Source: Gemmatimonadota bacterium
Lineage (GTDB): Bacteria > Gemmatimonadota > Gemmatimonadetes > Longimicrobiales > Gaopeijiaceae
Reading direction: 5' to 3'
DNA: 64,000 nt
NCBI GenBank assembly: GCA_022823365.1
Contig: JAJDXG010000045.1
Location: forward strand, 94,486-158,485
Part shown: positions 55,212 to 64,000 of the stretch, in pieces
Numbering within the stretch: the stretch's first letter is position 1
How the letters are laid out: every line of letters begins with the position of its first letter
Notes under the pieces: generated by a model
Databases searched by the model: none
What the model saw: only the letters and a program-made list of their open reading frames with translations
What the model was told of the DNA's origin: nothing
Translations under genes and position numbers: made by a program

Positions 55212-57977
55212 ATGAACCCGCCCACCCTCTTCCTGATCGACGCCTACGCGCTCATCTACCAGTCGTTCTTCGCCTTCGCCAACCGGCCCCTCACCAACTC
55301 CAGGGGCGAGAACACGTCCGCGGAGTGGGGCTTCCTCAACTACCTGATCCGGATCCGGGAAGAGTTCTCGCCCGACTATCTCGCTGTGGTCTTCGACGCC
55401 GGCTCGAGTCAGCGCAAGGAACTCTATCCCGAGTACAAGGCGACGCGCGAGAAGATGCCCGAGGATCTGCGCGAGAGCCTGGGCCGCATCCGGTCGCTGC
55501 TGGATGCACTCCATCATCCCGTGGTCGAGGTCGAGGGATTCGAGGCGGACGACGTGATCGCATCCCTGGCGCAGCGCGCCCTCGCGCTCGAGGGGGATGT
55601 CGAGGCCGTCATCGTTTCGGGGGACAAGGACTTCTACCAGCTTCTGCGCCCGGGCCTGAGGCTGTTCCGGCCCGCGCGCGGGGGACGCGCCGGCACCTCG
55701 GCGGAGTGGGTCGACGAGTCGAACGCGAGCAAGCGTTTCGGGGTTCCTCCCGATCGCATCATCGACTACCTGGCGCTGATCGGAGACTCCTCGGACAACG
55801 TGCCCGGAGCTCCGGGCATCGGGCCCAAGACGGCGGTCAGGCTCATCGAGCAGTTTGGAGACCTGGACCAGATCCTCGCGCACGCGGAGGAGGTGCGGGC
55901 CAAGCGCCCGCGCGAGTCCCTGCTCCACAACGCGGACCAGATCCGGCTGTCCAGGCAGCTTGTGACGATGCTCACCGACGTGGACGTGAATCTCGATCTC
56001 GACGGCCTGGCCGTGCGTGCTCCGGACCGCGAGCGGATGCGCGAGCTGCTGCTGGAACTCGAGTTTCACACTCTCCTGGAGCGCTTCGCCGGCGCGCCGG
56101 CAGATGATGTGTCGTCCAGGGACGAGGATGTCGACTACCGGATGGTGCTCGACGAGGCCGGAGTCGACGAAGTGGTCAGGGAAGCGCGGGCGCAGGGCGA
56201 GGTGGCGGTCGCCGTCCTCACCGCATCCCCCGATCCGATGCGCGGATCCATCGCGGGGATTGCACTATCGAGCCAGCCGGCCATGGCCCGCTACCTCCCT
56301 CTGGCCCACCAGCCCGCCCTGGATCTCGAGATGGGGGCGCTGGCGGAGTCCGCGGCGTCGGCGAGCAATCTTCCCGCGCTCGACTCTCCCGCCATGGCCC
56401 CGCTCCGCGATCTGCTCGAGGATCCCGGCGTGCGCAAGACCGGCCACGACCTGAAACACGGGATGGTCGCGCTGGCAGAGGCCGGCATTGCGCTTGGAGG
56501 GGGCTCGTTCGACACCATGGTGGCGTCCTATCTCCTGGAACCCGAGCTCCGCGGCCACGAACTGGAAACCCTGGCGGCGAACCGGCTCGGCCTCGAGACC
56601 GCCCGACTCAAGGAACTCGTCGGCACGGGGAAGAAGGAGGTTCCCCTGACCCGGCTCGCGCCCGAAGAGGTGCTCCGCTACGCCTGCGAGCGCGCCGACT
56701 GCGCGGGACGCCTGCGGGAACATTTCCGGCCGAGGCTCGAGGGACACGCCCTCGACGGCCTGTTTCGGGATGTGGAGATGCGCCTGGTGCCGGTGCTGGC
56801 GCGCATGGAGCGAAACGGAGTCCGCATCGATCCATTGTTCTTCAGCGAGATGAGCCGGCAGCTGGAGTACGAGCTGGGGCTGGTCCAGGAGGAGATCTTC
56901 CGGGAAGCCGGATCCGAATTCAATCTCAATTCGACGCCCCAGTTGCGAACCGTGCTCTTCGAAACCCTGGGGCTCCCGGTCATCCGCAAGACCAAGACGG
57001 GACCCTCGACGGCCGCTTCGGTGCTGGAGGAGCTCGAGGCGCTCGGCCACCCGGTGCCGCGGCTGCTGATGAAGTATCGGCGCATGGAGAAGCTGCGCAG
57101 CACCTACATCGACGCCCTCCCCGGGCTGATGCACCCGCGCACCGGACGCATCCATACGCACTTCAACCAGACGGTTGCCGCGACCGGCCGGCTGTCTTCC
57201 AGCAACCCCAACCTCCAGAACATCCCCATCCGCACGCGGATCGGACGGGAGATCCGCAAGGGCTTCGTGGCTGCCCCGGGACACGCTCTGCTGACCGCGG
57301 ACTATTCCCAGATCGAGTTGCGCATCCTGGCGCACTTCTCGGGCGATCCCGCGTTCCTGACCGCGTTCCGCGAAGCCAGCGACATCCACCGGCAGACCGC
57401 TGCCGTGATCTTCGATGTGGCGGTGGATGAGGTCAGCCCGCGAATGCGCGACCAGGCCAAGACCATCAACTTCGCCACCCTGTACGGACAGGGAGCCTTC
57501 TCACTGGGCCGCCAGCTGGGCATTTCGCAAGGCGAGGCGAAGCGCTTCATCGACCAGTACTTCGAGCGCTTCAGCGGCGTGCGCACCTTCCTCGACGACC
57601 AGGTCTCGCTGGCAAAGGAACGGGGCTACGTCGAGACGCTCGCGGGGCGGCGCCGCTACGTGCCCGAGCTGGGCTCGCGCAACTGGAACATCCGCGCCCA
57701 CGGAGAGCGCATCGCGCGCAACACGCCTATCCAGGGCACCGCCGCGGATGTCATCAAGAAGGCGATGATCGAGGTTCAGAAGGCGCTGGACGAATCCGGT
57801 TCGGGGGCGATGATGCTCCTCCAGGTGCACGACGAGCTGGTGCTCGAGACGCCCACCGCAGAACTGGAGGCGGTGCGCGACGTGGTGGTGTCGCACATGG
57901 AGAACGCGACCGCGCTCGAGGTGCCGCTGGTGGTGGATACCGGCGCCGGCGAAAGCTGGTTCGAGTGCAAGGGCTGA
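55212..57977 (+). CDS. polA: DNA polymerase I with degenerate 3'-5' exonuclease domain
   Basis: This 921-residue polymerase acts in repair and Okazaki fragment maturation. Residues 1-300 are a 5'-3' exonuclease with intact acidic sites (VVFDAGSSQRKELYPEYKA, GFEADDVIAS, GDSSDNVPGAPGIGPKTA). The polymerase motifs A (LTADYSQIELRILA), B (RDQAKTINFATLYGQG) and C (LLQVHDELVLE) are intact. In the 3'-5' exonuclease domain the DxE motif is replaced around residues 334-341 (AVLTASPD), and the second motif has Gly417 for Asp (GHDLKHG), so proofreading is almost certainly lost, as in Thermus or Bacillus Pol I. Confidence 0.95.
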   Translation: MNPPTLFLIDAYALIYQSFFAFANRPLTNSRGENTSAEWGFLNYLIRIREEFSPDYLAVVFDAGSSQRKELYPEYKATREKMPEDLRESLGRIRSLLDALHHPVVEVEGFEADDVIASLAQRALALEGDVEAVIVSGDKDFYQLLRPGLRLFRPARGGRAGTSAEWVDESNASKRFGVPPDRIIDYLALIGDSSDNVPGAPGIGPKTAVRLIEQFGDLDQILAHAEEVRAKRPRESLLHNADQIRLSRQLVTMLTDVDVNLDLDGLAVRAPDRERMRELLLELEFHTLLERFAGAPADDVSSRDEDVDYRMVLDEAGVDEVVREARAQGEVAVAVLTASPDPMRGSIAGIALSSQPAMARYLPLAHQPALDLEMGALAESAASASNLPALDSPAMAPLRDLLEDPGVRKTGHDLKHGMVALAEAGIALGGGSFDTMVASYLLEPELRGHELETLAANRLGLETARLKELVGTGKKEVPLTRLAPEEVLRYACERADCAGRLREHFRPRLEGHALDGLFRDVEMRLVPVLARMERNGVRIDPLFFSEMSRQLEYELGLVQEEIFREAGSEFNLNSTPQLRTVLFETLGLPVIRKTKTGPSTAASVLEELEALGHPVPRLLMKYRRMEKLRSTYIDALPGLMHPRTGRIHTHFNQTVAATGRLSSSNPNLQNIPIRTRIGREIRKGFVAAPGHALLTADYSQIELRILAHFSGDPAFLTAFREASDIHRQTAAVIFDVAVDEVSPRMRDQAKTINFATLYGQGAFSLGRQLGISQGEAKRFIDQYFERFSGVRTFLDDQVSLAKERGYVETLAGRRRYVPELGSRNWNIRAHGERIARNTPIQGTAADVIKKAMIEVQKALDESGSGAMMLLQVHDELVLETPTAELEAVRDVVVSHMENATALEVPLVVDTGAGESWFECKG

Positions 57978-58096
57978 CGCCGAGCGGACCGGGGCTTCGA
58001 TCGGCTCATCCTGTCATTCCTTCGCCCGCGTTTCCCCGCGAACGTGAGAGTCGCCGGGAGGAACCCAGTTTCACGCGCAGCGAAGGAGCGACGCCG

Positions 58097-58438
58097 ATGA
58101 GCCGGTCGGTCAACAAGGTAATCCTGATCGGGAATGTCGGGCGGGATCCGGACATCCACGAGACGCAGGGACGCAAGAAGGTGGCGCACTTTTCGCTGGC
58201 CACCAACCAGCGGATCCGCCGCGGGCCGAACGACGTGGAGGAGCGGACGGACTGGCACCGAATCACCGTGTGGAACAGAACTGCCCAGTTCGTCGAGGAC
58301 TTCGTGCGGAAGGGAGACCGGGTGTATGTGGAGGGCCGGCTCGAGTACGACTCCTACGAGCGGGACGGCATCACCATTCCCACGGCCGATGTGACCGCGC
58401 GGGAGCTGGTGCTGCTCACGCAGCGGAGCGAGGACTAG
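58097..58438 (+). CDS. ssb: Single-stranded DNA-binding protein, short form
   Basis: This 113-residue OB-fold protein (SVNKVILIGNVGRDPDI, ATNQRIRRG, ERTDWHRITVWNRTAQFVED, KGDRVYVEGRLEYDSYE) ends at LLTQRSED. It lacks both the Gly/Pro-rich linker and the acidic C-terminal tail ending in DDDIPF that recruits partner proteins. It may be a secondary or specialised SSB. ATG 58097 with AAGGAG at 58083-58088. It follows polA by 119 bases and converges on the outer-membrane protein gene. Confidence 0.92.
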   Translation: MSRSVNKVILIGNVGRDPDIHETQGRKKVAHFSLATNQRIRRGPNDVEERTDWHRITVWNRTAQFVEDFVRKGDRVYVEGRLEYDSYERDGITIPTADVTARELVLLTQRSED

Positions 58439-58509
58439 CAGTCCTCGGGGCACCGTGTGAACCCGGCGCTACGCCGCTCCGGTGCTTGCGCGGATTCGTC
58501 CTCGGAATC

Positions 58510-60558
58510 CTAGAAGAGGTCGCGGAAGCGTCGGTTGAGGTCGAGAACGACCTCCCATGAGCCGCCGTTCAGTCCGCGCACCACATCGACCAGGATGAGA
58601 TCCCAGCCGAGCGCGAGCCCCATCCCGGCGGAGAAGCGGGTGATCCGGGGTGGGCGGGCGTCCCACGATGCCGGAACCGCCGCGGAGGCGAGCCGGGTGC
58701 GGCCGGCCGCGCCCACCCCGCGGAGCCGCAGCCACCGGCCGAAGAGTTGGCGGGAGCCTTCGACCCGTAGCAGCCAGAAGGCGTCGCCGGCCAGGGAGCG
58801 GTAGCCGTATCCGGGAAGGGTCTCGCGGCCTCCAAGGAGGTAGAGCGACTGCGGCGGCGCGCCCTCGGAGACGACAGCCGCGTCCAGGGACGAGCGGAGT
58901 TCCACGCCGTGTTCGAGCCAGCGGCGGCCGGCCGCGAGACGCAGGGACGCTTCCTGGTAGGGGGCGCCGTCGAGGTTCGCCCAGGTGGCGCCCCCTTCCC
59001 CGAACAGGCGGTCGGGAGAGCCGAGCGACGCGGACAGGCGGACGGCGGTCAGGTCGCCCTCGTCGATGGTGCGCACCGGACGCCAGCCGCCTGGCTCTCC
59101 ACCGACGGCGACGCGCGCGCCGTGATGGCGTTCGTAGCGCACCTCGGCGCGCGCCGAGACCGGGCCGAACGAGCGGCCTGCGCGGGCACGGGCGCCCGTC
59201 GCGAAGTAGGGGTCCGTCCAGTCGGTCTGGTGAAGCAGCGAGGAGAGGGTGTTCATGATCCGGCTCGACCCGGGCACCGGTCCGATATCGCGCGGCTCGC
59301 GCAGAAAGAGATCCAGGCCGACGGTGCTCGGCCGCTCGCGGTCAGGGGCCTCGAACACGGCGCTCACGCGACCCACGGGACGTTCTCCGGCGTGGGCGTA
59401 GCCCAGGAGCGTCCCGATATGCAGGCGGTTGGTCGCGCGAAGATTGAAGCCGCCCTGGGTAACCCAGCCTTCGGCGCGGTTGTAGCGTACCGTTTCGGAG
59501 AGGGGCGGCATCGCGAGACGCAGGCGGCCGAGCCCGCTCAGGTACCGACCGCGCACCAGTCGGGTCGCCTCGGCCTCGATGTCGATCAAGTCGGCGGTGG
59601 GGGCGAGTCCCTCCTCGTCGACCTGGGCGTAGAGATCACGCTCGAAGGGGAAGGCCAGCATCGGGTCGGGGTTGCGCACGATCTGCGGCCCCAGGAAGAA
59701 CAGGTCGGGGAGATCGTCCTCGAAGTTGTAGCCGCCGATTTCCCAGCGGCCCCGAATGACGCTGCCCACGGGAAGATCGAGGAACGGGAGTTTCCGCCGG
59801 ATCTCGAGGCTCTGCCGGTAGGGGAGCCAGTACCGGCGATCCCAGAGGGCGTTTTCCAGCGATACCCGGATGTAGTCGAGCTGCCGGTCGACGTAGGACG
59901 CGGGCGTGAACGTGAAGTTCATGCGCACGACCGCCGCCGTCTCGCGATCGAGAAAGAGGGTGCCCACGAAGCCGGGCTGGTCCGGATCGCGCGGCCGCAC
60001 CTGCACCTCGTACACCCGGACGGGGTCGAGGCCGTCCGCGAAGGCGACCGTGATCGAGTCGGCCAGCAGGTACTCGTAGCGGGCGGCCGCGCCCGGAGCG
60101 AGGGGATGGATAACCGAAGACACCTCGTCGCCGTCGCCGATGCGGATCACGTCGCCAAAGTTCTCCTGGACGATGACCAGGTGGTCGAGGTGGTAGCGGA
60201 TGTTGGTGGGCATCCGCCGGCCGTCGCGGCGACCGAGAATGTGCTGCCTGGTCAGGCCGGGCGCCTTCCAGTACACGCGCACGGCGAGCTGGTCGGTCTT
60301 GACCAGGTTGCGTTCCTCGCCGGCCTCACGGTCGAGGAAGAAATAGACGTAGCCGCGTGCGTCGGCCGTATACGCGCGCAGGCCGTCCATGACGGCGGCC
60401 TGTCGGGTGGCGGTCGCGCGCTCGACGAGCTCCAGCGCCCGGAGATCGTCCCACGAGGAAGCCTGTTGTGCCGAGGCGGGAGATACGCCGGTGGCGAGGG
60501 CGAAGGAAACGCCGATGGCGAGGGCGAGCAGAATGTCCTGAACCGAAAACCGGGTCAG
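58510..60558 (-). CDS. Exported outer-membrane beta-barrel protein, probable CTG start
   Basis: This protein of about 682 residues has a clean signal peptide when read from CTG 60558 (TRFSVQDILLALAIGVSFAL, ending PASAQQ). There is no ATG, GTG or TTG near: the first in-frame ATG is about 60 codons later and would delete the signal. CTG overlaps the sigma-factor stop (CTGA). The N-terminal half resembles exported carboxypeptidase-regulatory-like beta domains; the C-terminal half has alternating barrel strands and ends in Phe (FRDLF), the C-terminal signature for BAM insertion. The family is not identified with certainty; surface-antigen/BamA-like is plausible. Confidence 0.75.
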   Translation of the reverse strand: MTRFSVQDILLALAIGVSFALATGVSPASAQQASSWDDLRALELVERATATRQAAVMDGLRAYTADARGYVYFFLDREAGEERNLVKTDQLAVRVYWKAPGLTRQHILGRRDGRRMPTNIRYHLDHLVIVQENFGDVIRIGDGDEVSSVIHPLAPGAAARYEYLLADSITVAFADGLDPVRVYEVQVRPRDPDQPGFVGTLFLDRETAAVVRMNFTFTPASYVDRQLDYIRVSLENALWDRRYWLPYRQSLEIRRKLPFLDLPVGSVIRGRWEIGGYNFEDDLPDLFFLGPQIVRNPDPMLAFPFERDLYAQVDEEGLAPTADLIDIEAEATRLVRGRYLSGLGRLRLAMPPLSETVRYNRAEGWVTQGGFNLRATNRLHIGTLLGYAHAGERPVGRVSAVFEAPDRERPSTVGLDLFLREPRDIGPVPGSSRIMNTLSSLLHQTDWTDPYFATGARARAGRSFGPVSARAEVRYERHHGARVAVGGEPGGWRPVRTIDEGDLTAVRLSASLGSPDRLFGEGGATWANLDGAPYQEASLRLAAGRRWLEHGVELRSSLDAAVVSEGAPPQSLYLLGGRETLPGYGYRSLAGDAFWLLRVEGSRQLFGRWLRLRGVGAAGRTRLASAAVPASWDARPPRITRFSAGMGLALGWDLILVDVVRGLNGGSWEVVLDLNRRFRDLF

Positions 60559-61415
60559 TTCGCGCTCCAGAAACCGGACAGCGAATCCCCGTGCGGGCTG
60601 TCGCGCAGCTTTTCGAAGGCGCGGTTGCGAATCTGGCGAATCCGTTCGCGCGTGACCCCCAGCAGCACGCCGATCTCCTCGAGCGTGCGCTCCTCGCCGT
60701 CGTCCAGGCCGTAGTAGAGGTAGAGGATCTTGCGTTCGCGTTCCGTCAGGTACCTCTCGAACATGTCCTCCATGAAGGCCCGGCGCGCCAGCGCCTCCAC
60801 ATCCAGCTCGATGTCCGCGGCTTCCACGCCGGCGAAGCGTTCGCCGAAGCTCGAGCTGTCCCGGTCCCGGCGGTCGATGGGGGCGTCCAGGCTGAGTTCG
60901 GTCGCGGCCACCCGGCGCAGCGCGCGGATGGTCTCGACGGGCTCCTGCATCTCCTTGGCGATCTCCTGATCGGTGGGAGAGCGGCCCAGCTCCTGGGTCA
61001 GCGCGGTGTCGGTGCGCGCCAGCTTGGCGAGGTTGGAGTTCTGGTTGAGCGGGATGCGCACCGAACGGGTCTGTTCGGCCAGCGCCTGCAGGACGGTCTG
61101 CCGGATCCACCAGACCGCGTAGCTGATGAACTTGACCCCCTTGTCGGGATCGAATTTCTTGACCGCCTTCAGCAGGCCCTCGTTGCCGATGCACACCAGT
61201 TCGGCGAGGCCGAGGCCACGGCCCTGGTACTTCTTGACGTAGGAAATCACGAAGCGGAGGTTCGCGGTCACCAGCCGCTCCGCCGCTTCCATGTCCCCGG
61301 TCCGGGCGCGCCTTGCCAGCTCGCGCTCTTCTTCGGGATCCCGGATCAGCGGGTACTTCTCTACGTCCTGCAGGTACTGATCGAAGGAATCCAGACCACG
61401 GGAGGATGAGAACAT
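60555..61415 (-). CDS. RNA polymerase sigma-70-family factor (RpoD/RpoS-like, non-ECF)
   Basis: This 286-residue sigma factor has region 1.2 (SFDQYLQDVEKYPLIRDPEE), region 2 with the RpoD box (KFDPDKGVKFISYAVWWIRQ), region 3 and region 4.2 with helix-turn-helix (TLEEIGVLLGVTRERIRQIR). It lacks the large non-conserved N-terminal region of primary sigma-70, which fits a group 1/2 short factor such as RpoS, or the SigA of some phyla. It is followed immediately by the outer-membrane gene in a CTGA overlap. ATG 61415 is chosen as the conserved N-terminus begins there; a longer frame to 61517 has no homologous sequence. Confidence 0.9.
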   Translation of the reverse strand: MFSSSRGLDSFDQYLQDVEKYPLIRDPEEERELARRARTGDMEAAERLVTANLRFVISYVKKYQGRGLGLAELVCIGNEGLLKAVKKFDPDKGVKFISYAVWWIRQTVLQALAEQTRSVRIPLNQNSNLAKLARTDTALTQELGRSPTDQEIAKEMQEPVETIRALRRVAATELSLDAPIDRRDRDSSSFGERFAGVEAADIELDVEALARRAFMEDMFERYLTERERKILYLYYGLDDGEERTLEEIGVLLGVTRERIRQIRNRAFEKLRDSPHGDSLSGFWSAN

Positions 61416-61637
61416 CCAGTGCGCGCCTACCGGGGGTGGGTCTACAAACGGCGAATGCCGGGTCCAGGAACAACAAGTCGGGAAATGTAACACTGCCGAT
61501 GCCGACCGGTCTACCACTGATTCTTCTGACAGGTCAGACCCCGGTTTTGTTGTGTCTCCGGGCTGTGGCGAGCCGGGATATGAGATGATGGAGCGCCTTC
61601 CCGCTCCCGGCGCTCGCGCGGATTCACCTGCAAGCCG

Positions 61638-64000
61638 CTAGTGGAAGAACCGCCCCCTGCCCACGAATGCACTCCCTGAAATCGCTCCCGGCGCAACCGG
61701 GCCAGCCGACGAGCGTCGCCGCGGCCTTTCGGCCAGGCCGTCCAGCCAGTCGTTGAGGGAATCGATGTGGTCGGCGATCACATGGATCACTCCCTGTTCC
61801 TTCTCCAGCCGGCCGCGGCAGACCATCAGGCGCGCGGTGAGCAGGGCGCGGCGGCAACGCTCCTGGACCGAGGGGAACACCACCAGGTTGGAGGATCCGG
61901 TCTCGTCCTCCAGGGTCACGAACACGATCCTGCCCGCCGTGCCCGGCCGCTGGCGGACCAGCACGATGCCGGCGACGGTGACGCGCGCCCCGGCGGGGAG
62001 TTCTTCCAGGTGGCTGGCCGGGCGCACCCCCCGGCCGGCCAGCCGTTCCCTCAGCAGGGCGGCGGGGTGCTGTTTCAGGGACAGCCCGGTGGCGCGGTAG
62101 TCGGCCACCACCTGCTCGCCGGCGGAGAGGGCGGGCAGAGCCGGTTCCGGGCGGGGCGGCTCCGCCTCGCCGGGAGAATCGAAGAGCGGCAGCGGCTCCA
62201 CCTGGTCCATGGAGGCGATCGCCCAGGCGGCCTGGCGGCGGTCCAGCCCGGTGGAGGTGAAGGCATCGGCCCTGGCCAGGCGGACCAGAACGGCCGACCT
62301 GATCCCTGCCCGCCGCCGCAGGTCGGCCGGGGAACGATACCCCTCCTCCCGGGCCGTCACGATGCGGGTGGCGTCCTCTTCCCTCAGACCGCGGATCTGG
62401 CGCAGTCCCAGCCTCAACGCCATGCGCGGATGGGAGCCCACCGGCTCCAGGGTGCAGTCCCACTCCGAGTGGTTGACATCCACCGGGCGCACCTCCACCC
62501 CGTGCCTGCGCGCATCGCCCACGATCTGTGCGGGCGCGTAGAACCCCATGGGCTGGCTGTTGAGGAGGGCGCAGGCGAAGACCTCCGGGTAGTGGTGCTT
62601 CAGCCACGAGGAGATGTAGACCAGGAGCGCGAAGCTGGCCGCATGGCTTTCCGGGAAGCCGTAGTCGCCGAACCCCTCGATCTGCCTGAAGCAGCGCTCG
62701 GCGAACTCCCGGTCGTATCCCCTCCCCACCATCCCATCCACGAACTTGTCGCGGAAGCGATGGATGGTGCCGTAGTTGCGAAAGCTGGCCATGGCCCGGC
62801 GCAGCTGGTCGGCTTCGGCCGGGCTGAATCCGGCCCCGACGATGGCGATCTTCATCGCCTGCTCCTGGAAGAGGGGCACGCCCAGTGTCTTCCCCAGCAC
62901 CTCGCGCAGCTCTTCGGAGGGATACTCCACCGGCTCGACGCCCCTTCGCCGGCGCAGGTAGGGGTGGACCATGTCCCCCTGGATGGGCCCCGGACGCACG
63001 ATCGCCACTTCGATGACCAGGTCGTAGAAGGTGGCCGGCTTCAGCCGGGGGAGCATCGCCATCTGCGCCCGGCTCTCGATCTGGAACACGCCGATCGTGT
63101 CCGCCCGCTGGATCATCCCGTACACCCCCGGATCCTCCGAGGGCACGTCCCCCAGGGTGTGGCGGACGCCGTAGTGCGCCTCCAGCAACTCGAAGGAACG
63201 CCGGATACAGGAGAGCATGCCGAGCCCCAGCACGTCCACCTTGATGAGCCCCAGCGCCTCGAGATCGTCCTTGTTCCACTCGATCACCGTGCGGTCGTCC
63301 ATGGCCGCGTTCTCGATGGGAACGATCTCGCACAGCGGCCCGCGGGAGATGACGAACCCGCCCGTGTGCTGGGACAGATGGCGGGGGAAGCCGTACAGTT
63401 CCCGGGCCAGTTGCAGGGTCAGGCGCAGGCGCCGGTCCGTCGGATCGAATCCCTCCTCGCGGGCGCGCTCCTCGTCCACCGGCTTCGACCACACCGAAGC
63501 CATGGAGAGCAGCCGGTCGACCGTGTCCTTGCTCAGCCCCATGGCCCTGCCGGTGTCGCGCAAGGCGCTGCGCACGCGGTAGGTCACCACCGTCGCGGCC
63601 AGCCCGGCCCGTTCCCGGCCGTACTTGCGGTAGATGTACTGGATGACCTCCTCGCGGCGCTCGTGCTCGAAATCCACGTCGATGTCGGGCACTTCGCCGC
63701 GCTCGGCGGAGATGAAGCGCTCGAACAACAGGTCGACGCGGTCCGGATCGACCGATGTGATCTCCAGGCAGTAGCACACCGCCGAGTTGGCGGCCGAGCC
63801 GCGCCCCTGGCACAGGATGCCCAAGCCGCGGGCGGTCCGGACAATGTCGGCGACGGTGAGGAAGTACGGGGCGAACTCCAGTTCGCCGATGAGCGCCAGC
63901 TCGTGTTCGAGGGTCGCCCGCACCCTGGAGGGGATGCCCTCGGGATAGCGCCGGGCCGCGCCCTCCCAGGTCATAATCTCCAGCTCCCGCTGGGGTGTGC
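61638..64000 (-). CDS. dnaE2: Error-prone DNA polymerase III alpha subunit DnaE2/ImuC (partial)
   Basis: This partial gene lacks its 5' end (PHP domain) beyond the right edge of the window. Polymerase palm/finger motifs are visible: CQGRGSAANSAVCYCL, GEVPDIDVDFEHERREEVI, QHTGGFVISRG and FQEQAMKIAI. The C-terminus has a tandem HhH-like region and OB-fold (VTVAGIVLVRQRPGTAGRIV). DnaE2 is the translesion polymerase of the SOS mutasome with ImuA/ImuB. It appears intact in the visible 780 codons. The MTWEGAARRYP segment near 63974 and the open frame continuing to 64000 show that the gene extends further. Confidence 0.9.
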   Translation of the reverse strand, partial: TPQRELEIMTWEGAARRYPEGIPSRVRATLEHELALIGELEFAPYFLTVADIVRTARGLGILCQGRGSAANSAVCYCLEITSVDPDRVDLLFERFISAERGEVPDIDVDFEHERREEVIQYIYRKYGRERAGLAATVVTYRVRSALRDTGRAMGLSKDTVDRLLSMASVWSKPVDEERAREEGFDPTDRRLRLTLQLARELYGFPRHLSQHTGGFVISRGPLCEIVPIENAAMDDRTVIEWNKDDLEALGLIKVDVLGLGMLSCIRRSFELLEAHYGVRHTLGDVPSEDPGVYGMIQRADTIGVFQIESRAQMAMLPRLKPATFYDLVIEVAIVRPGPIQGDMVHPYLRRRRGVEPVEYPSEELREVLGKTLGVPLFQEQAMKIAIVGAGFSPAEADQLRRAMASFRNYGTIHRFRDKFVDGMVGRGYDREFAERCFRQIEGFGDYGFPESHAASFALLVYISSWLKHHYPEVFACALLNSQPMGFYAPAQIVGDARRHGVEVRPVDVNHSEWDCTLEPVGSHPRMALRLGLRQIRGLREEDATRIVTAREEGYRSPADLRRRAGIRSAVLVRLARADAFTSTGLDRRQAAWAIASMDQVEPLPLFDSPGEAEPPRPEPALPALSAGEQVVADYRATGLSLKQHPAALLRERLAGRGVRPASHLEELPAGARVTVAGIVLVRQRPGTAGRIVFVTLEDETGSSNLVVFPSVQERCRRALLTARLMVCRGRLEKEQGVIHVIADHIDSLNDWLDGLAERPRRRSSAGPVAPGAISGSAFVGRGRFFH

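Noticed and set aside
61526-61537. CTGAC-AG-GTCAG palindrome upstream of the sigma gene as another copy of the lon motif
   Set aside because: The spacing is two bases between five-base arms, not the 6-3-6 geometry of the lon sites, so it is not counted as the same element.

Overview
The window is a GC-rich (roughly two-thirds G+C by eye) bacterial chromosome segment with densely packed genes and many 4-base stop/start overlaps. The gene content suggests a Gemmatimonadota-type or related Gram-negative bacterium. This is inferred from a GWxTD-domain protein, secreted DinB and beta-propeller proteins, an alternative complex III respiratory operon, a YpdA-type flavoprotein and outer-membrane beta-barrel proteins; no rRNA gene is present to confirm it. 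I found no tRNA, rRNA, CRISPR array, prophage or complete insertion sequence.

Left part (1-15.5 kb): a minus-strand operon (ferredoxin, Mrp-type Fe-S ATPase, PCP-reductase-domain zinc-ribbon protein, partial membrane protein) lies divergent to hemA-hemB, the first steps of tetrapyrrole synthesis, followed by an HmuY-like protein. A MoxR ATPase and a VWA protein flank mutY and a secreted DinB protein. Next come an ETF-quinone oxidoreductase with an altered Fe-S ligand set, a beta-propeller lipoprotein, a NUDIX hydrolase and a gamma-glutamyltransferase.

Middle part (15.5-38.5 kb): lon (with a repeated operator-like motif upstream) and ygfZ; ypdA; a three-gene operon ending in LuxE-like and LuxC-like enzymes; an AbrB-type protein; a GWxTD protein; then the complete actABCDEF operon for alternative complex III, a quinol to cytochrome c oxidoreductase. 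A tatA gene nearby fits the Tat-type signal on ActB. A minus-strand block carries tatA, trmJ, a diguanylate cyclase and a HisN-type phosphatase.

Accessory island (about 38.6-44.07 kb): an McrB-McrC restriction pair with a large uncharacterised McrB N-terminus, plus a third co-directional gene for a hydrophobic, helical protein of unknown function. Its right edge is a 116-bp element with 21-bp imperfect terminal inverted repeats that interrupts a YafQ-type toxin gene. This is the best candidate for an undescribed system in the window.

Right part (44-64 kb): an acyl-CoA dehydrogenase divergent to gcvH-gcvP, which is followed by a metal-dependent hydrolase and a lipoate ligase (glycine cleavage and its lipoylation); a three-domain regulator (STAS-like, HATPase, STAS-like); an ExbB/TolQ-type protein; a lytic transglycosylase; polA with a degenerate proofreading domain; a tail-less ssb; and, on the minus strand, an outer-membrane protein, a sigma-70 factor and a partial error-prone DnaE2 polymerase. 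Three genes (18411, 26418, 60558) are best explained by CTG start codons overlapping the upstream TGA as CTGA.
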